Below, piece by piece: positions 42,284 to 51,668 of a DNA stretch of 64,000 nucleotides; position 1 is the first letter of the stretch, and the number at the start of each line of letters is the position of its first letter. Below the pieces are notes generated by a model, which ran no database searches, was not told where the DNA came from, and was given only the letters and a program-made list of their open reading frames with translations. The position numbers and the translations under genes are program-made. Source of the DNA: Portunus trituberculatus (taxonomy: Eukaryota > Arthropoda > Malacostraca > Decapoda > Portunidae); the NCBI RefSeq assembly GCF_017591435.1, contig NC_059289.1:20990806-21054805 (forward strand). Reading direction: 5' to 3'.

Positions 42284-43621
42284 ATTTTCTTGTAAGGTCA
42301 CTCCAAGATCTTTTTCCTCTTTAGTCTTCATTATTTGTTCCTCTCCCATCAAATAGTTCCATGCTGGTCTTCTCTTACTCTTTCCTATTTCCATTATGTG
42401 GCATTTCTTGGCATTAAACTCCAATTTTCACTTCTTGCTCCATTCATAGATCTTGTTTAAATCTTCCTGCAACAGCAGACAGTCCTCTCTGGTTTTGATG
42501 ACTCTTAGTAACTTTGCATCATCAGCGGATAAATTTTTATAACTGTTTATTCCAATGTGAACGTCGTTTACATAAACTTGAAACATAATGGGGGCTAACA
42601 CTGACCCTTGAGGCACTCCACTAGTTACTTTACCCAAGATGAGTATGTATCTCTGATCACAGTTCTCATTTCCCTATCCTTAAAATAATCTCTTGTCCAT
42701 TTGAGCAAGGTTCCACGCAGTCCTCCTATGTACTCTAGTTTCCAAAGAAGTCTTCTGTGTAGGACTTAATCGAAAACCTTTTTAATGTCCAGGTATACTG
42801 TGTATACCCATCCATCTCTGTTTTCAAGTCCTGCAATAACTCTCGAGTAGAAGCTTAATAAGTTTGATACACATGACCAACCTGTCTTGAACCCAAACTG
42901 TCTGTTCGATATGACTTGCTCCTTTTCTAGAAATTTAACCCATTTTTCTTTGATAACTATTTCACATAACTTCCCTACGATACTTGTAAGTGACACTGGT
43001 CTGTAGTTTATTGGTTCAGTTGCCTTTCCTCCTTTAAATATCGGTATTACGTTGGCTCTCTTCCACTCTAGTGGAACTTTCCCTTAATTTATTGAACTTT
43101 AAATTATTTCCCAAATTGGATCCAGTAATTGCTCTTTACATTCTTTTAACACCCAGCCTGATACACCATCTGGCCCCATTGTTTTTCTGACTTCCAACTT
43201 ATCCAGTTATCTTCCAATATCTTCTTTATGTACTGCAATCTCCCGTAATCCTTGGCAATCCAATGTCCTATTAGGTTCTATGACTTCATCTTCTGCAGTG
43301 AATATCGTTTTGAAGCTCTCATTCATTATTTCACTCATTTCCTTCTCTGTTTGGTATGTCTTCCCATCTTTAATTATTTTTTCAATTGTTTCCTTATTCT
43401 TTGCCATTTATAAACTTGTAGAAAAGTTTGGGTTTATATTTGATTCTATCCACTACATCTTTCTCAAAATTTATTTCTTCCTCTCTCTTTACTCTAATAT
43501 ATTCATTTCTAACATCTTTGTACTGCTGTATGTTATAGTCATTTCCCTGCTTTAAGAGTTTCTTCCACGCTTTATCCTTTGACTTTTTTTCCTTGAATGC
43601 ATCTAGCATTGTACCAAACAT
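42284..43621 (-). pseudogene. CR1-like RT and linker, copy 9
   Basis: 42766-42996 (MSLTSIVGKLCEIVIKEKW, FGFKTGWSCVSNLLSFYS), 42428-42637 (TSGVPQGSVLAPIMFQVYVN; active site SADDAKLLRV, F changed to S), 42239-42424 (MEFNAKKCHIMEIGKSKRRP, KDLGVTLQENRSPDK). The linker is at 43207-43621 (FYKFINGKE; MNESFKTIFTAEDEVIEP). Frame breaks at about 42425, 42640-42765 and 43000-43205. Confidence 0.78.
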
Positions 43622-43863
43622 GTATTTTTTTTCTGAACTCTATAAACAGGAACAAACTTTTTTACTCTTTCATTGTATTTCTGTAAGAATATATCATATT
43701 TCCCTTGTACAGTCTTTCTGCACATAATATTACGCCACTCAATATCAGCAAAATAAATCCTTAATTTTTCAAAATATATCCACTCTTGCATAATTTAATC
43801 TCTCTCCTTTATAGTCCTCTCTGTAACTTATCTCATCTTCCTCCTGCATTTGCATCTCTAATG

Positions 43864-44503
43864 TCACATGATCATTTTCCCCATTGGACTAAGGTATCGT
43901 ATGATTAGATGAGACTCTAGTTTCTTTGTGAAAACTAGATCAAGCAATGATGGTTCTTCTTCCCCCCTGTACCGTGTTGACTCCTCCACCCACTGGTCCA
44001 TTGTATTAACCATAGTCAACTGTAACACTTTCTCGCTCCACTGCCCAGCATTATCCATTACTTCCATCTCTCTCCAGTTTATCTTTTTACAGTTAAAGTC
44101 TCCAACTAAGAGTATTCTTCTGTCTCTTCTTATCATGTTATCTAGGCACTTTATCACCTCTCTTTGCATATCTTTATGCTCTTCTGATCCTCATGTATTA
44201 GTCTTTGGTGGAACATATGTAACTATAATTTTTTTTTTCCTTCATATCTTCTGTTCTGATTGTTACTCCCATTACTTCCACCTTGTCCTCACCATATTGC
44301 ACATCCTCCACACATATATTATCACGAACCATTATTAGCACTCCTCCTCCCCCTTTATCCTTCCTATCCCTCCTCCAGGTATTATATCCCTCCTCTTTAA
44401 AGTTGACATGGATCTCTTTTTTCAGTTTTGTTTCAACGATGCACATTACATCCGGTTTTTTCTCTTTCAAATAATTCCGAACTTCCAATATGCTTGATAA
44501 CAA
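43864..44503 (-). pseudogene. CR1-like APE endonuclease, copy 9
   Basis: 44198-44503 (LSSILEVRNYLKEKKPDVMC, IVETKLKKEI, YNTWRRDRKDKGGGGVLI) and 43864-44169 (LLVGDFNCKKINW, LLDLVFTKKLES). A frame break at about 44180 separates the two halves. The ET and GDFN motifs are kept; the SDH motif near 43870 is degraded. Confidence 0.75.
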
Positions 44504-44527
44504 CCCATCTATGTTAGTATGTCATTC

Positions 44528-45212
44528 TTAATTTATTGCCTCTTCCACGACCTTTTCTTTTTCCTTAGGTACCACTTCTTTAGTATCATATCCAGAACCC
44601 TCCAGTAAAAATTCTTCTTCTCTATCTCTGTCCTTTTCTAATTTTTTTTCCTTAGCCTCACTTCTTAGCACTTTCTCCTTTTCCCTTTCCTCTAAGTTCA
44701 TATCTTTTTTTATCCATATTTCCTTGTGATTTACATCATCGGCCAGCTTCCTTTTCCTAGCCATAATTTCCTCTACAGCCACTTGAGATCTCATTTTCAC
44801 CTTCATTGGTCTCTTACCCCCTTCACTATATCTTCCCAGCCTAATCACTTCCTCCACCTCCTGGTCAAATTCTTGTGTGGTGTCTTGTACTCGTTTTGAT
44901 AACAGTTTTGGCCATTTCCCTTTCTTCACGTTGTCTCATGAATTTATTTGGAATTTTCTTTTTCCTCATCACATAAATGATGAAGCTTTTTTTCTTGTCC
45001 ACTGCATCCCACACCAATTCTTCCTTTTCTTTGATAACCTGTATTACAGCAACTCTCGTGTTCTCCTGAATTTGTCTTCTTGCCACTTCTGAAAATCTGA
45101 CTTTTTCCTCTTCTTGCTCCTGTTTCCATTCATTTCTTAGCTCTTTCAACTTGTTATCACCTAGACCACCTTCTACTATGTCTGTAATCCCGTCCTGCTC
45201 TTTAGCCTGCAA
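44528..45212 (-). pseudogene. CR1-like ORF1 protein, copy 9 (5'-truncated)
   Basis: 44865-45212 (coiled coil: LKELRNEWKQEQEEEKVRFS) and 44528-44929 (EVIRLGRYSEGGKRPMKVKM, RSQVAVEEIMARKRKLADDV, NHKEIWIKKDMNLEERE). The residue block equivalent to KDIYIRRN reads KEIWIKKD, without TA repeats. The N terminus is missing at 45240. Confidence 0.7.
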
Positions 45213-45244
45213 GGTCTTTAAAGAGCTTTCATAATTTTGGCATG

Positions 45245-46560
45245 TGGTTTTTCACCTCTCGTGTATCTGTCCTTGCCTTTGCTAACAACCTGCTACCCCA
45301 CTCTCCAACGTGCCACTGGAGCGCTTCAGGTCTCTCCTTGTACCGACACCATTTCAGAGTTAATGTCATTTCCATATCTGCTCGCCATTTAATTAGCCCA
45401 TTATCCTCTATCCTTTTCTTTATCTCTATAGGTCCCATCCTATTCCAATCCTCCTCAAGGTTTTCCTTTTTTTTTTCATTTTTCAGTTTCCTTCTTTCAT
45501 GATGACATAACCCTGTTATCCTGTAGTACCTGCTTTATTCATCTATCCTCTAGTTTCCTTCCATCTTCTTTAAGAAGTTCATCTTACCTCTGACCACTCT
45601 CTCCCTAAAGGTTCTCCAGCCCATCTCTCTTCTAATGGCTTCTAAGGCAGTACTATGAGGGACTCCTAAACCCCATCTTCCTACTATATTTTGAGTTTTC
45701 TCTAGTTTACCTAGATCTTCCTCCCGATGATAGGTAATTTCAGACCCATATATGCAATACGGCACTGCCATCCCTTTCCACAAGCTTCTAGCTACTTCAT
45801 ATTTGTTTACTGACCTGCTTCCTGCATTGACTATCATCCCTGTCATTTTCCTAGTCTTACCTTCATTTATTTTCATCTGTTTTTCTCCTCCTATTCCTTC
45901 TTTACTTACATCCAGCCCTAAGTAAGTGTACCTATCTACCACCTCTAGGATATCATTCCCTAGTATCCACTGTCCCTCCACCTGATTATTGAACTCCATC
46001 ACCTTGCCTTTCCTAGCACTATACGTGACGTTCCATTCTCTTCCATAAGTACTAGCCACATGTAATTACTCCTCCATCTCCTCCTTACTCTCTGCCATCA
46101 ACACTATGTCGTCAGCATATGCGAGGCATCCTTGTCTCCTGGCTCCTACCTTGACTCGCCTCCCTGATATCCTAATCCTTATTATTAACTTCTCTATGTA
46201 TATATTGAATAGGGTTGTTGAGATCACACATCCCTGGCATACTCCGATGTTATTCTTCATCCAGCCTGTACTGATATCTCCTATTGTAAACTTGACTTCA
46301 TTCTTCTCGTACAGATTCCTGATCACCTGAACTATGTTCCAGTCCATTCCTATGTGTGTTAGTAATGTCAGCAGTTTCTTCCTGTCTACCCTGTCGTATG
46401 TCTTTTCTAAATCCAGAAACACGAGATACAACTCCCTTCCTAGCTTTTAATTCCTTCCTATTTCCTTCATTACTAACACATTTTCTAGACCACCTCTGCC
46501 CCTCCAGAAACCACTATGTTTCTCACCAAGCACCTTGTTCTCTATCCATGCCTTAATTTT
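45245..46560 (-). pseudogene. Reverse transcriptase and C-terminal region, unassigned LINE
   Basis: 46066-46431: YLVFLDLEKTYDRVDRKKLL, IGVCQGCVISTTLFNIYIEK, catalytic LAYADDIVLMAES. 45550-46059: thumb and tail with DRYTYLGLDVSKEG, VPYCIYGSEITYH, EAIRREMGWRTFRERVVRG. 45229-45438: IKWRADMEMTLTLKWCRYKE, GSRLLAKARTDTREV, the C-terminal end. Upstream of 46431 the frame is broken (stop at about 46448). QGC in place of QGS in the PQGS motif is seen also in the 57690 element's family. Confidence 0.75.
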
Positions 46561-46580
46561 CTCATTCTGTGTTTATCTCT
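45245..46580 (-). mobile_element. LINE of unassigned clade, minus strand, truncated
   Basis: RT and C-terminal region on the minus strand; the 5' side (about 46580) is truncated just upstream of the FWRGRGGLENVL block. It is related to the plus-strand element at 57690-60235 by its RT and the EA-x-R-x-(D/E)MGW-x-TFRER block. Its C-terminal end is at about 45245, where CR1-like copy 9 is joined. Confidence 0.7.
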
Positions 46581-46609
46581 TCTCGGGGGTGCATTAAGAT
46601 ATTAAGAGA

Positions 46610-46684
46610 CTAAGATTTCCTATGATCTTGAATTTGATCTTGACACTAGAGGTGGCTCGGGATTGCTTTGGATCGACAACTCCT
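46610..46684 (-). repeat. Short GATC-rich repeat, minus orientation
   Basis: On the minus strand: AGGAGTTGTCGATCCAAAG, then CCACCTCTAG and AAGATCAAATTCAAGATCAT. The same sequence, with GAGCTGCCGAT, AAGGCC, CACCTGTAG and (AAGATC)n, recurs at 3033-3197, 57603-57680, 60263-60350 and 61637-61690. It is probably the 3' end of some LINE with a GATCAA tail. It directly abuts the (CAAT)n tail of the I-like LINE at 46685. Confidence 0.6.
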
Positions 46685-47765
46685 GATTGATTGATTGATA
46701 CATTTATTGTTGAATTGATAAATAATTACAACAAAGGAGGAGGATGGACCTTACCACCCACCCCCTGGACAAAGACTTTAAGGTTAAAGTATCAAAAATA
46801 TAACACCAGACAGTATACATAACAAGAATACAAGTATTTCAATAAATAAATACACATATTACACACCTTATTGCATAAACGTCCTACAGTCTGGGAGCGA
46901 ACTGAGGATATTCCCTGAGTATATCCCTGAGAGTGGTTGACTCTAGGAGATGGTCAATGAGGCTATACAAGTCATGTTGACTTTGTGGCCTAAATTTAGC
47001 AATGAAAGGACATTCCATGATATAGTGACGCAGAGTGTAATTCACCTCACCTCGGTCGCTTGCTGGTCACTCAGCCAGTCTTTCCCATTACGGAGCGAGC
47101 TCAGAGCTCATAGACCGATCTTCGGGTAGGACTGAGACCACAACACACTCCACACACCGGGAAAGCGAGGCCACAACCCCTCGAGTTACATCCCGTACCT
47201 ATTTACTGCTAGGTGAACAGGGGCTACACATTAAGAGGCTTGCCCATTTGCCTCGCCGCGCCGGGATTCGAAACCAGCCCTCTCGATTGTGAGTCAAGCG
47301 TGCTAACCACTACACTACGCGGTGTGTCCCCTTGGTGTAGCACACGGCACACAGCACACACCAGGAGAAGCACTGACTTCCCAAAAGTATTTGTAGCCTA
47401 ATCTGAGCCTCATTGCCACCCTGTCATGTGATGCAGTGTGTCTCCCGTAGGTGTAAGCACAGCTCTGGGAGACACGTGCATAGTGAAGACTAGTGCTACT
47501 GCCCCTATGGCAACAAAGCTCCAACTGATCACTAATGCTACTTTGCACAAAGTCCTTAATGCTACTCTTAACATAACCCAGAGTGTGCTCAGTGCCAGGG
47601 TCCACTGTGTCATCTTGTAGGGTACACTGAGCAAGGCAGTCTGATTTTTTATTTAGTGGGATACCCACATGAGAGGGTATCCAGATGAAATGGACCATGG
47701 CACCGGCACCTTCTAGGGCGTGGATGAGATCAAGACACTTATTAATTAGACTACACCTTTTCAAC
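46685..47765 (-). mobile_element. I-like LINE 3' portion with nested SINE
   Basis: Ends at low coordinates with a GATT/TCAA tail (46686-46701, read (TCAA)n on the minus strand). The C-terminal tail, part of RNase H and the 3' UTR are present; the 5' truncation at about 47760 lies inside RNase H and touches the 21-bp minisatellite. A tRNA-type SINE interrupts it at 47040-47322. Same family as the copies at 57262, 60360 and 61691. Confidence 0.8.
47040..47322 (-). mobile_element. tRNA-Val-type SINE
   Basis: Minus strand. The head reads CCGCGTAGTGTAGTGGTTAG with the A box and, at 47264-47275, the B box (GGTTTCGAATCC). The anticodon region reads CTCACAA, compatible with tRNA-Val (CAC). The body has TAGCAGTAAATAGGTACGGG (near 47200), a motif I associate with decapod SINEs. 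Comparison with the intact LINE at 62030-62060 (GCAGAGTGT|GTCCCC) shows the insertion point, with a short GTGT duplication. Confidence 0.75.
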
Positions 47766-47833
47766 CTCAAATTAAAAAAGATGAACTTCAAATTAAAAAA
47801 GATGAACTTCAAATTAAAAAACATGAACTTCAA
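47323..47833 (-). pseudogene. I-like LINE RNase H end and C-terminal tail
   Basis: Reads LDLIHALEGAGAMVHFIWIP, SHVGIPLNKKSDCLAQC, then LHYARVSQSCAYTYGRHTAS, MRLRLGYKYFWEVSASPGVC. Continuation beyond the SINE (46900-47035) would encode the HYI-x-ECP...DLYSLIDHLL end. Only the last RNase H motif (HVGIPLN) is present. The first 20 codons of the frame come from the neighbouring minisatellite (repeats of NLKF/IFF), an artefact of the junction. Confidence 0.75.
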
Positions 47834-47960
47834 ATTAAAAAAAGTTGAAATTCAAATTAAAAAAGAAGTTCAAATGAAAAAAGATGAAGTTCAAATGAAA
47901 AAAGTTGAATTTCAAATAAAAAAAGTTGAAGTTCAAATTAAAAAACTTGAATATGAAATA
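47765..47960. repeat. 21-bp minisatellite, AT-rich
   Basis: About nine or ten degenerate units of TTCAAATTAAAAAAGATGAA in tandem, shortening and varying to the right. They abut the truncated I-like LINE on the left. Because 21 is a multiple of 3 it is open in frame (LKKMNFK repeats), but there is no sign that it codes. Confidence 0.85.
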
Positions 47961-48319
47961 ATATCAATAATATGAAAGAAAATAAAAACATTTCATTAAC
48001 ATCATAAAAAATGTGACGATTGGCATTATCTGCGTCATACAACATGCCCATCAAATAATACTTAAAACTAACCTAAATACCCAAATATTGATTTTAATGT
48101 ATCCACCAACAATGAAAAAATTAAAAACTGTCAATCAACCTCATACTGCCAATCGATCTAATAGTGTCAATCAACCTCATAGTGAATCAAATAAGGTGAC
48201 TACAACGTAAATATATATACAGTATATGTATAACCTTCTACCCTCTATATATAAGATGAAGGCAATAATATGAAAGAAAATAAAAACTTATTTCATTAAC
48301 GTCATAACAAAAGTGATGA
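47961..48319. other. AT-rich spacer between minisatellites
   Basis: Non-coding. A few degenerate GTCAATCAACCTCATA units (about 48130-48185) on the opposite strand orientation are the edge of the 18-bp satellite family; 48205-48300 contains AT-rich sequence partly repeated from 47950-48005 (ATATGAAAGAAAATAAAAAC). Confidence 0.55.
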
Positions 48320-49760
48320 TAGACACTGTGAGGTTGATTGACACTGTGAGGTTGATAAACACCGAGGTTGATAAACACTGAGGTTGATAAACACTGTGAG
48401 GTTGATTGACACTGTAAGGTTGATAAACACCGAGGTTGATAAACACTGAGGTTGATAAACACTGTGAGGTTGATAAACACTGTGAGGTTGATTGACACTG
48501 TGAGGTTGATTGACACTGTGAAGTTGATAAACACCAAGGTTGATAAACACTGTGAGGTTGATAGACACTGTGAGGTTGATTGACACTGAGTTTGATAGAC
48601 ACTCTGAGGTTGATTGACACTGTGAGGTTGATAGACACTGTGAGGTTGATAAACACTGTGAGGTTGATTGACACTGTGAGGTTGATAAACACTGTGAGGT
48701 TGATAGGCATTGTGAGGTTCATTGACACTGAGGTTGATTGACACTGTGAGGTTGATAGACACTGTGAGGTTGATAAACACTGTGAGGTTGATAAACACTG
48801 TGAGGTTGATAAACACTGAGGTTGATAAACACTGTGAGGTTGATAGACACTGTGAGGTTGATAAGCACTGTGAGGTTGATAGACACTGTGAGGTTGATAA
48901 ACACTGTGAGGTTGATAAACACTGTGAGGTTGATAGACACTGTGAGGTTGATTGACACTGTGAGGTTGATAAACACTGTGAGGTTGATAAACACTGTGAG
49001 GTTGATAGACACTGAGGTTGATAGACACTGTGAGGTTGATTGACACTGTGAGGTTGATTGACACTGTGAGGTTGATAGACACTGTGAGGTTGATAAACAC
49101 TGTGAGGTTGATAGACACTGTGAGGTTGATTGACACTGTGAGGTTGATAAACACTGTGAGGTTGATAAACACTGTGAGGTTGATTGACACTGTGAGGTTG
49201 ATAAACACTGTGAGGTTGATAAACACTGTGAGGTTGATAGACACTGTGAGGTTGATTGACACTGTGAGGTTGATAAACACTGTGAGGTTGATAAACACTG
49301 TGAGGTTGATAGACACTGAGGTTGATAGACACTGTGAGGTTGATAAACACTGTGAGGTTGATAGACACTGTGAGGTTGATTGACACTGTGAGGTTGATAA
49401 ACACTGTGAGGTTGATTGACACTGTGAGGTTGATAGACACTGTGAGGTTGATAGACACTGTGAGGTTGATTGACACTGTGAGGTTGATTGACACTGTGAG
49501 GTTGATAGACACTGTGAGGTTGATAAACACTGTGAGGTTGATTGACACTGTGAGGTTGATAAACACTGTGAGGTTGATTGACACTGTGAGGTTGATAAAC
49601 ACCGAGGTTGATAGACACTGAGGTTGATTGACACTGAGGTTGATAGACACTGTTAGATTGATTGACACTGAGGTTCATGAACACTGAGGTTGATAGACAC
49701 TGAGGTTGATTGATACTGTTAGGTTAACAAACACTACGAGGTTGAAGGACACTCAAGTGT
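48320..49760. repeat. 18-bp minisatellite array, about 80 units
   Basis: The unit is ACTGTGAGGTTGATNNAC, with three common variants at the variable pair: ATAAAC (A), ATAGAC (B), ATTGAC (C). Shorter 15-bp units lacking TGT occur at intervals. The order is not random: the run A A B C A A B(short) B occurs from about 48898 and again from about 49201, a higher-order repeat of about 303 bp. Edges (48320-48600 and 49600-49760) are more degenerate. Since 18 and 15 are multiples of 3, several frames stay open over the whole array. Confidence 0.95.
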
Positions 49761-50308
49761 TAAGACACTAAGAGGTTGACAAAGACTGTAAGGTTGATTA
49801 ACAATATTATCGTTTGAGTCTGACATAACACACCAAAATATGGCGGTGGTAGAAGACAGAATGACACTTTACGCGGTGACGTCTTATGATGCAATGCAGA
49901 ATGCACCTCAAGACAAAGCTGTGATTTGTCAAACATGCGGACGCAAAAGTAGCAGGCTCTTGCCCATGCAAAAATTATAAATTTCACCGCTAATTTTCTT
50001 TTTTTTTTAAACACATTTTTGTGTAATTTTCTTGTGTTAATCAGTAAACTTAGTAAGTAAGGATTTTCGAGGGTGAAGAAAACGAATCTGACTTTTGTTT
50101 TGCCGTAAATTTGATATTATAACCATAATACAGCAGAGTACAGATTTCATAGAACTAAATACTTAAATAATTACTGTGACTGTGCATATATGAACTTTAT
50201 AATGTGGTGAAAAATCTGGCTCATATTTTGGTACTAGCAACCAACCGATTAGCTTCCAAGAAATTTGAAGAGGCAAAATGGAATAAATACATTAAGTATG
50301 AAAGGTTG
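49761..50308. other. No gene seen
   Basis: Non-coding. A stretch near 49835-49960 is GC-richer (ATGGCGGTGGTAGAAGACAG) but its short frame has no known motif. The last 8 bases are the left flank of the hAT-like element. Confidence 0.45.
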
Positions 50309-50431
50309 GTTTAAGGCTTAAACCAACCTTTCCTGCGGCCCGCGGGCCGCATGCGGTCCTCAAAGGCTTTCATTGCAGCCCTTTCTCCTAATAAAAAAAA
50401 AAAAAAAAAAAAAAAATTAAGATATAGTGCG

Positions 50432-50433
50432 GC

Positions 50434-50480
<47 letters not shown>
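50432..50480. repeat. (GA)n microsatellite, left copy of LINE target duplication
   Basis: GCCCTCA followed by about 42 bp of GA. The same GCCCTCA(GA)n occurs at 51467-51502 on the other side of the LINE, so the pair is best read as a target duplication made in a GA repeat. Confidence 0.85.
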
Positions 50481-50482
<2 letters not shown>

Positions 50483-50686
50483 GAGGAGGATTTCGTGTTA
50501 GGCGCCGCAACAGCGGAGGTCATATGGCGCCTCATCAAACTATTTAATTAAAACCAAAAAGGGTTTAAAACAAATCGTAAAATAACTAAAAGCAAGTAAA
50601 AACGAGAAAATTAATGGTAAGTAAAAACAAAAAACTACAATAATATACATAAAACATTAAAATACATATAAAAAATGAAATAAAAT

Positions 50687-51438
50687 TCACAGCTTTGGGA
50701 GAAGGCCAGCTTCTCCAAAAAATCTAAAAACGTCATGGCCTTGGGCCAGGCACTCTGGTCGAAGGTCCTTTGAGATATAATAGACACCGCTATCTCTACC
50801 GCGACAGCGGTAGAGATAGCGGTGTCGTAACTCTATCAAACTAGGGCACTCTACTAATAGGTGCCGCACGGTAAGCGGCACCAGGCAGTCATCACAGTAA
50901 GGTTGAGGGTCCCTGGTCAACAGGTACCTTTGTGTAAGGTACGTGTGACCTATACGCAGTCGCGCCAATAAAGTCTGTAAATGTCGATCCCGAACATGGG
51001 TGTATGTCCAGTGAGGGATAGAGGAAGTAGTGATCTCTCCCATTTTCGAGGTTGCGACCCCCATTAGCCATCTCCTCTGCCAAATTGCTGCAACTGCCTC
51101 ACGAATTAGAGGAAAGACATCTCGAAACGGAACAGAGGCAGGAGATGGAGCGCGACTTGCTGCCTCTTTAGCGCGGCGATCTGCGTGTTCATTCCCTGGA
51201 GGAACACCAACGTGACCAGGGACCCAACAGAACCCAACACGATATCCTCGTTGTGTAAGAAGGTATAGCCACTCCAGGGCTGATAAAACCAAAGGGTTAA
51301 AGGATATAGTGCAAGAGAGAGAAGTAAGAGCACTGCGACACAGTCACTAAAAATTGTAAAAGACGAAACCGGTAGAGTAAAAATTATTTGTAAAGCTAGG
51401 ACTATGGCAGACAGCTCCGCAGTAAAGACGGATGCCAC
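50687..51438 (-). pseudogene. RNase H end and C-terminal zinc-knuckle tail of LINE
   Basis: 51106-51438 carries the middle of RNase H (VFTAELSAIVLALQII with the catalytic Glu, TIFSDC with the Asp, the S-x-S changed). 50687-51292 has VGFCWVPGHVGVPPGNEHAD (last motif), then HLQTLLARLRIGHTYLTQRY and CDDCLVPLTVRHLLVECPSL, ending GEAGLLPKL. The C-x2-C...H-x4-C knuckle (CDDC...HLLVEC) is intact. A frame break lies at about 51290. No RT precedes it. Confidence 0.78.
50783..50826. repeat. Perfect 20-bp hairpin within LINE tail
   Basis: GACACCGCTATCTCTACCGC, a GACA loop, then GCGGTAGAGATAGCGGTGTC: 20 of 20 bases pair. It falls in the coding region for YLYRCRGRDSGVYY of the LINE tail. Confidence 0.95.
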
Positions 51439-51466
51439 TGAAGGAAGGCTGCCAGACCGATAAAAA

Positions 51467-51468
51467 GC

Positions 51469-51502
<34 letters not shown>
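51467..51502. repeat. (GA)n microsatellite, right copy of LINE target duplication
   Basis: GCCCTCA followed by about 29 bp of GA, matching 50432-50480. Confidence 0.85.
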
Positions 51503-51504
<2 letters not shown>

Positions 51505-51668
51505 ACCAACTAATTATTTGTTTATCAGCATAATCTCACATAAAATGTCTTTGATCGTAGTAAATAACATGAAATAGTAAGGTTATGTGGCCCTCCAGAC
51601 CAACAGAGTATACAGTGACTACGTAGTGGCCCTTTGGGAAAAAAAGGTTGCACACCCCTGGTTTAAAC

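Larger units (their letters stand above)
42284..45240 (-). mobile_element. CR1-like LINE copy 9, lacking both ends
   Basis: Minus strand, 3.0 kb. It lacks the C-terminal RGDLI block and 3' terminus (cut at 42266-42285 by the DIRS junction) and the start of ORF1 (cut about 45240). No GT repeat flanks either side, unlike copies 1-8. Loss of the LINE's own 3' end means this junction is not a simple LINE insertion; it must be a later deletion or rearrangement. Confidence 0.8.
50481..51466 (-). mobile_element. I/R1-like LINE, 5'-truncated, inserted in GA repeat
   Basis: Minus-strand 3' portion only: end of RNase H, C-terminal tail and a roughly 200-bp AT-rich 3' UTR ending in CCTCCTCCTC (plus-strand GAGGAGGAGG at 50480). 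The 5' end at 51466 is a truncation inside RNase H. Bracketed by GCCCTCA(GA)n on both sides. Confidence 0.8.
50317..51660. mobile_element. Second hAT-like element, non-autonomous, with LINE inserted in its GA repeat
   Basis: The right end is CAACC...CCCCTG: reverse complemented it reads CAGGGGTGTGCAACC, a hAT-type terminal repeat. The left end is degenerate but keeps AACCTTTCCTGCGGCCCGCG. Flanks GTTTAAGG (50309-50316) and GTTTAAAC (51661-51668) are a 6/8 match to an 8-bp duplication. The phrase GGGCCGCATGCGG is common inside such elements. No transposase. The middle is occupied by a minus-strand LINE tail flanked by GA repeats. Confidence 0.65.

Noticed and set aside
42356..46600. Continuation of the DIRS recombinase after the LINE
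   Set aside because: No H-x-x-R...Y recombinase end or DIRS repeat was seen downstream of copy 9; the sequence there is another LINE.
47255..47322. Functional tRNA-Val gene on the minus strand
   Set aside because: Strong tRNA resemblance, but it continues into a SINE body and interrupts a LINE with a short duplication.
48238..49684. Open frames of up to 476 codons with hexapeptide repeats
   Set aside because: They arise from an 18-bp minisatellite whose unit lacks stops in several phases on both strands; no unique sequence, start context or family match supports a protein.
48320..49760. CRISPR-like repeat array
   Set aside because: Repeats are adjacent without unique spacers, 18 bp long, in an animal genome; it is a minisatellite.
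49827..49990. Host first exon starting ATGGCGGTGGTAGAAG
   Set aside because: The frame is short, has no recognisable domain and no clear donor site; not supportable.
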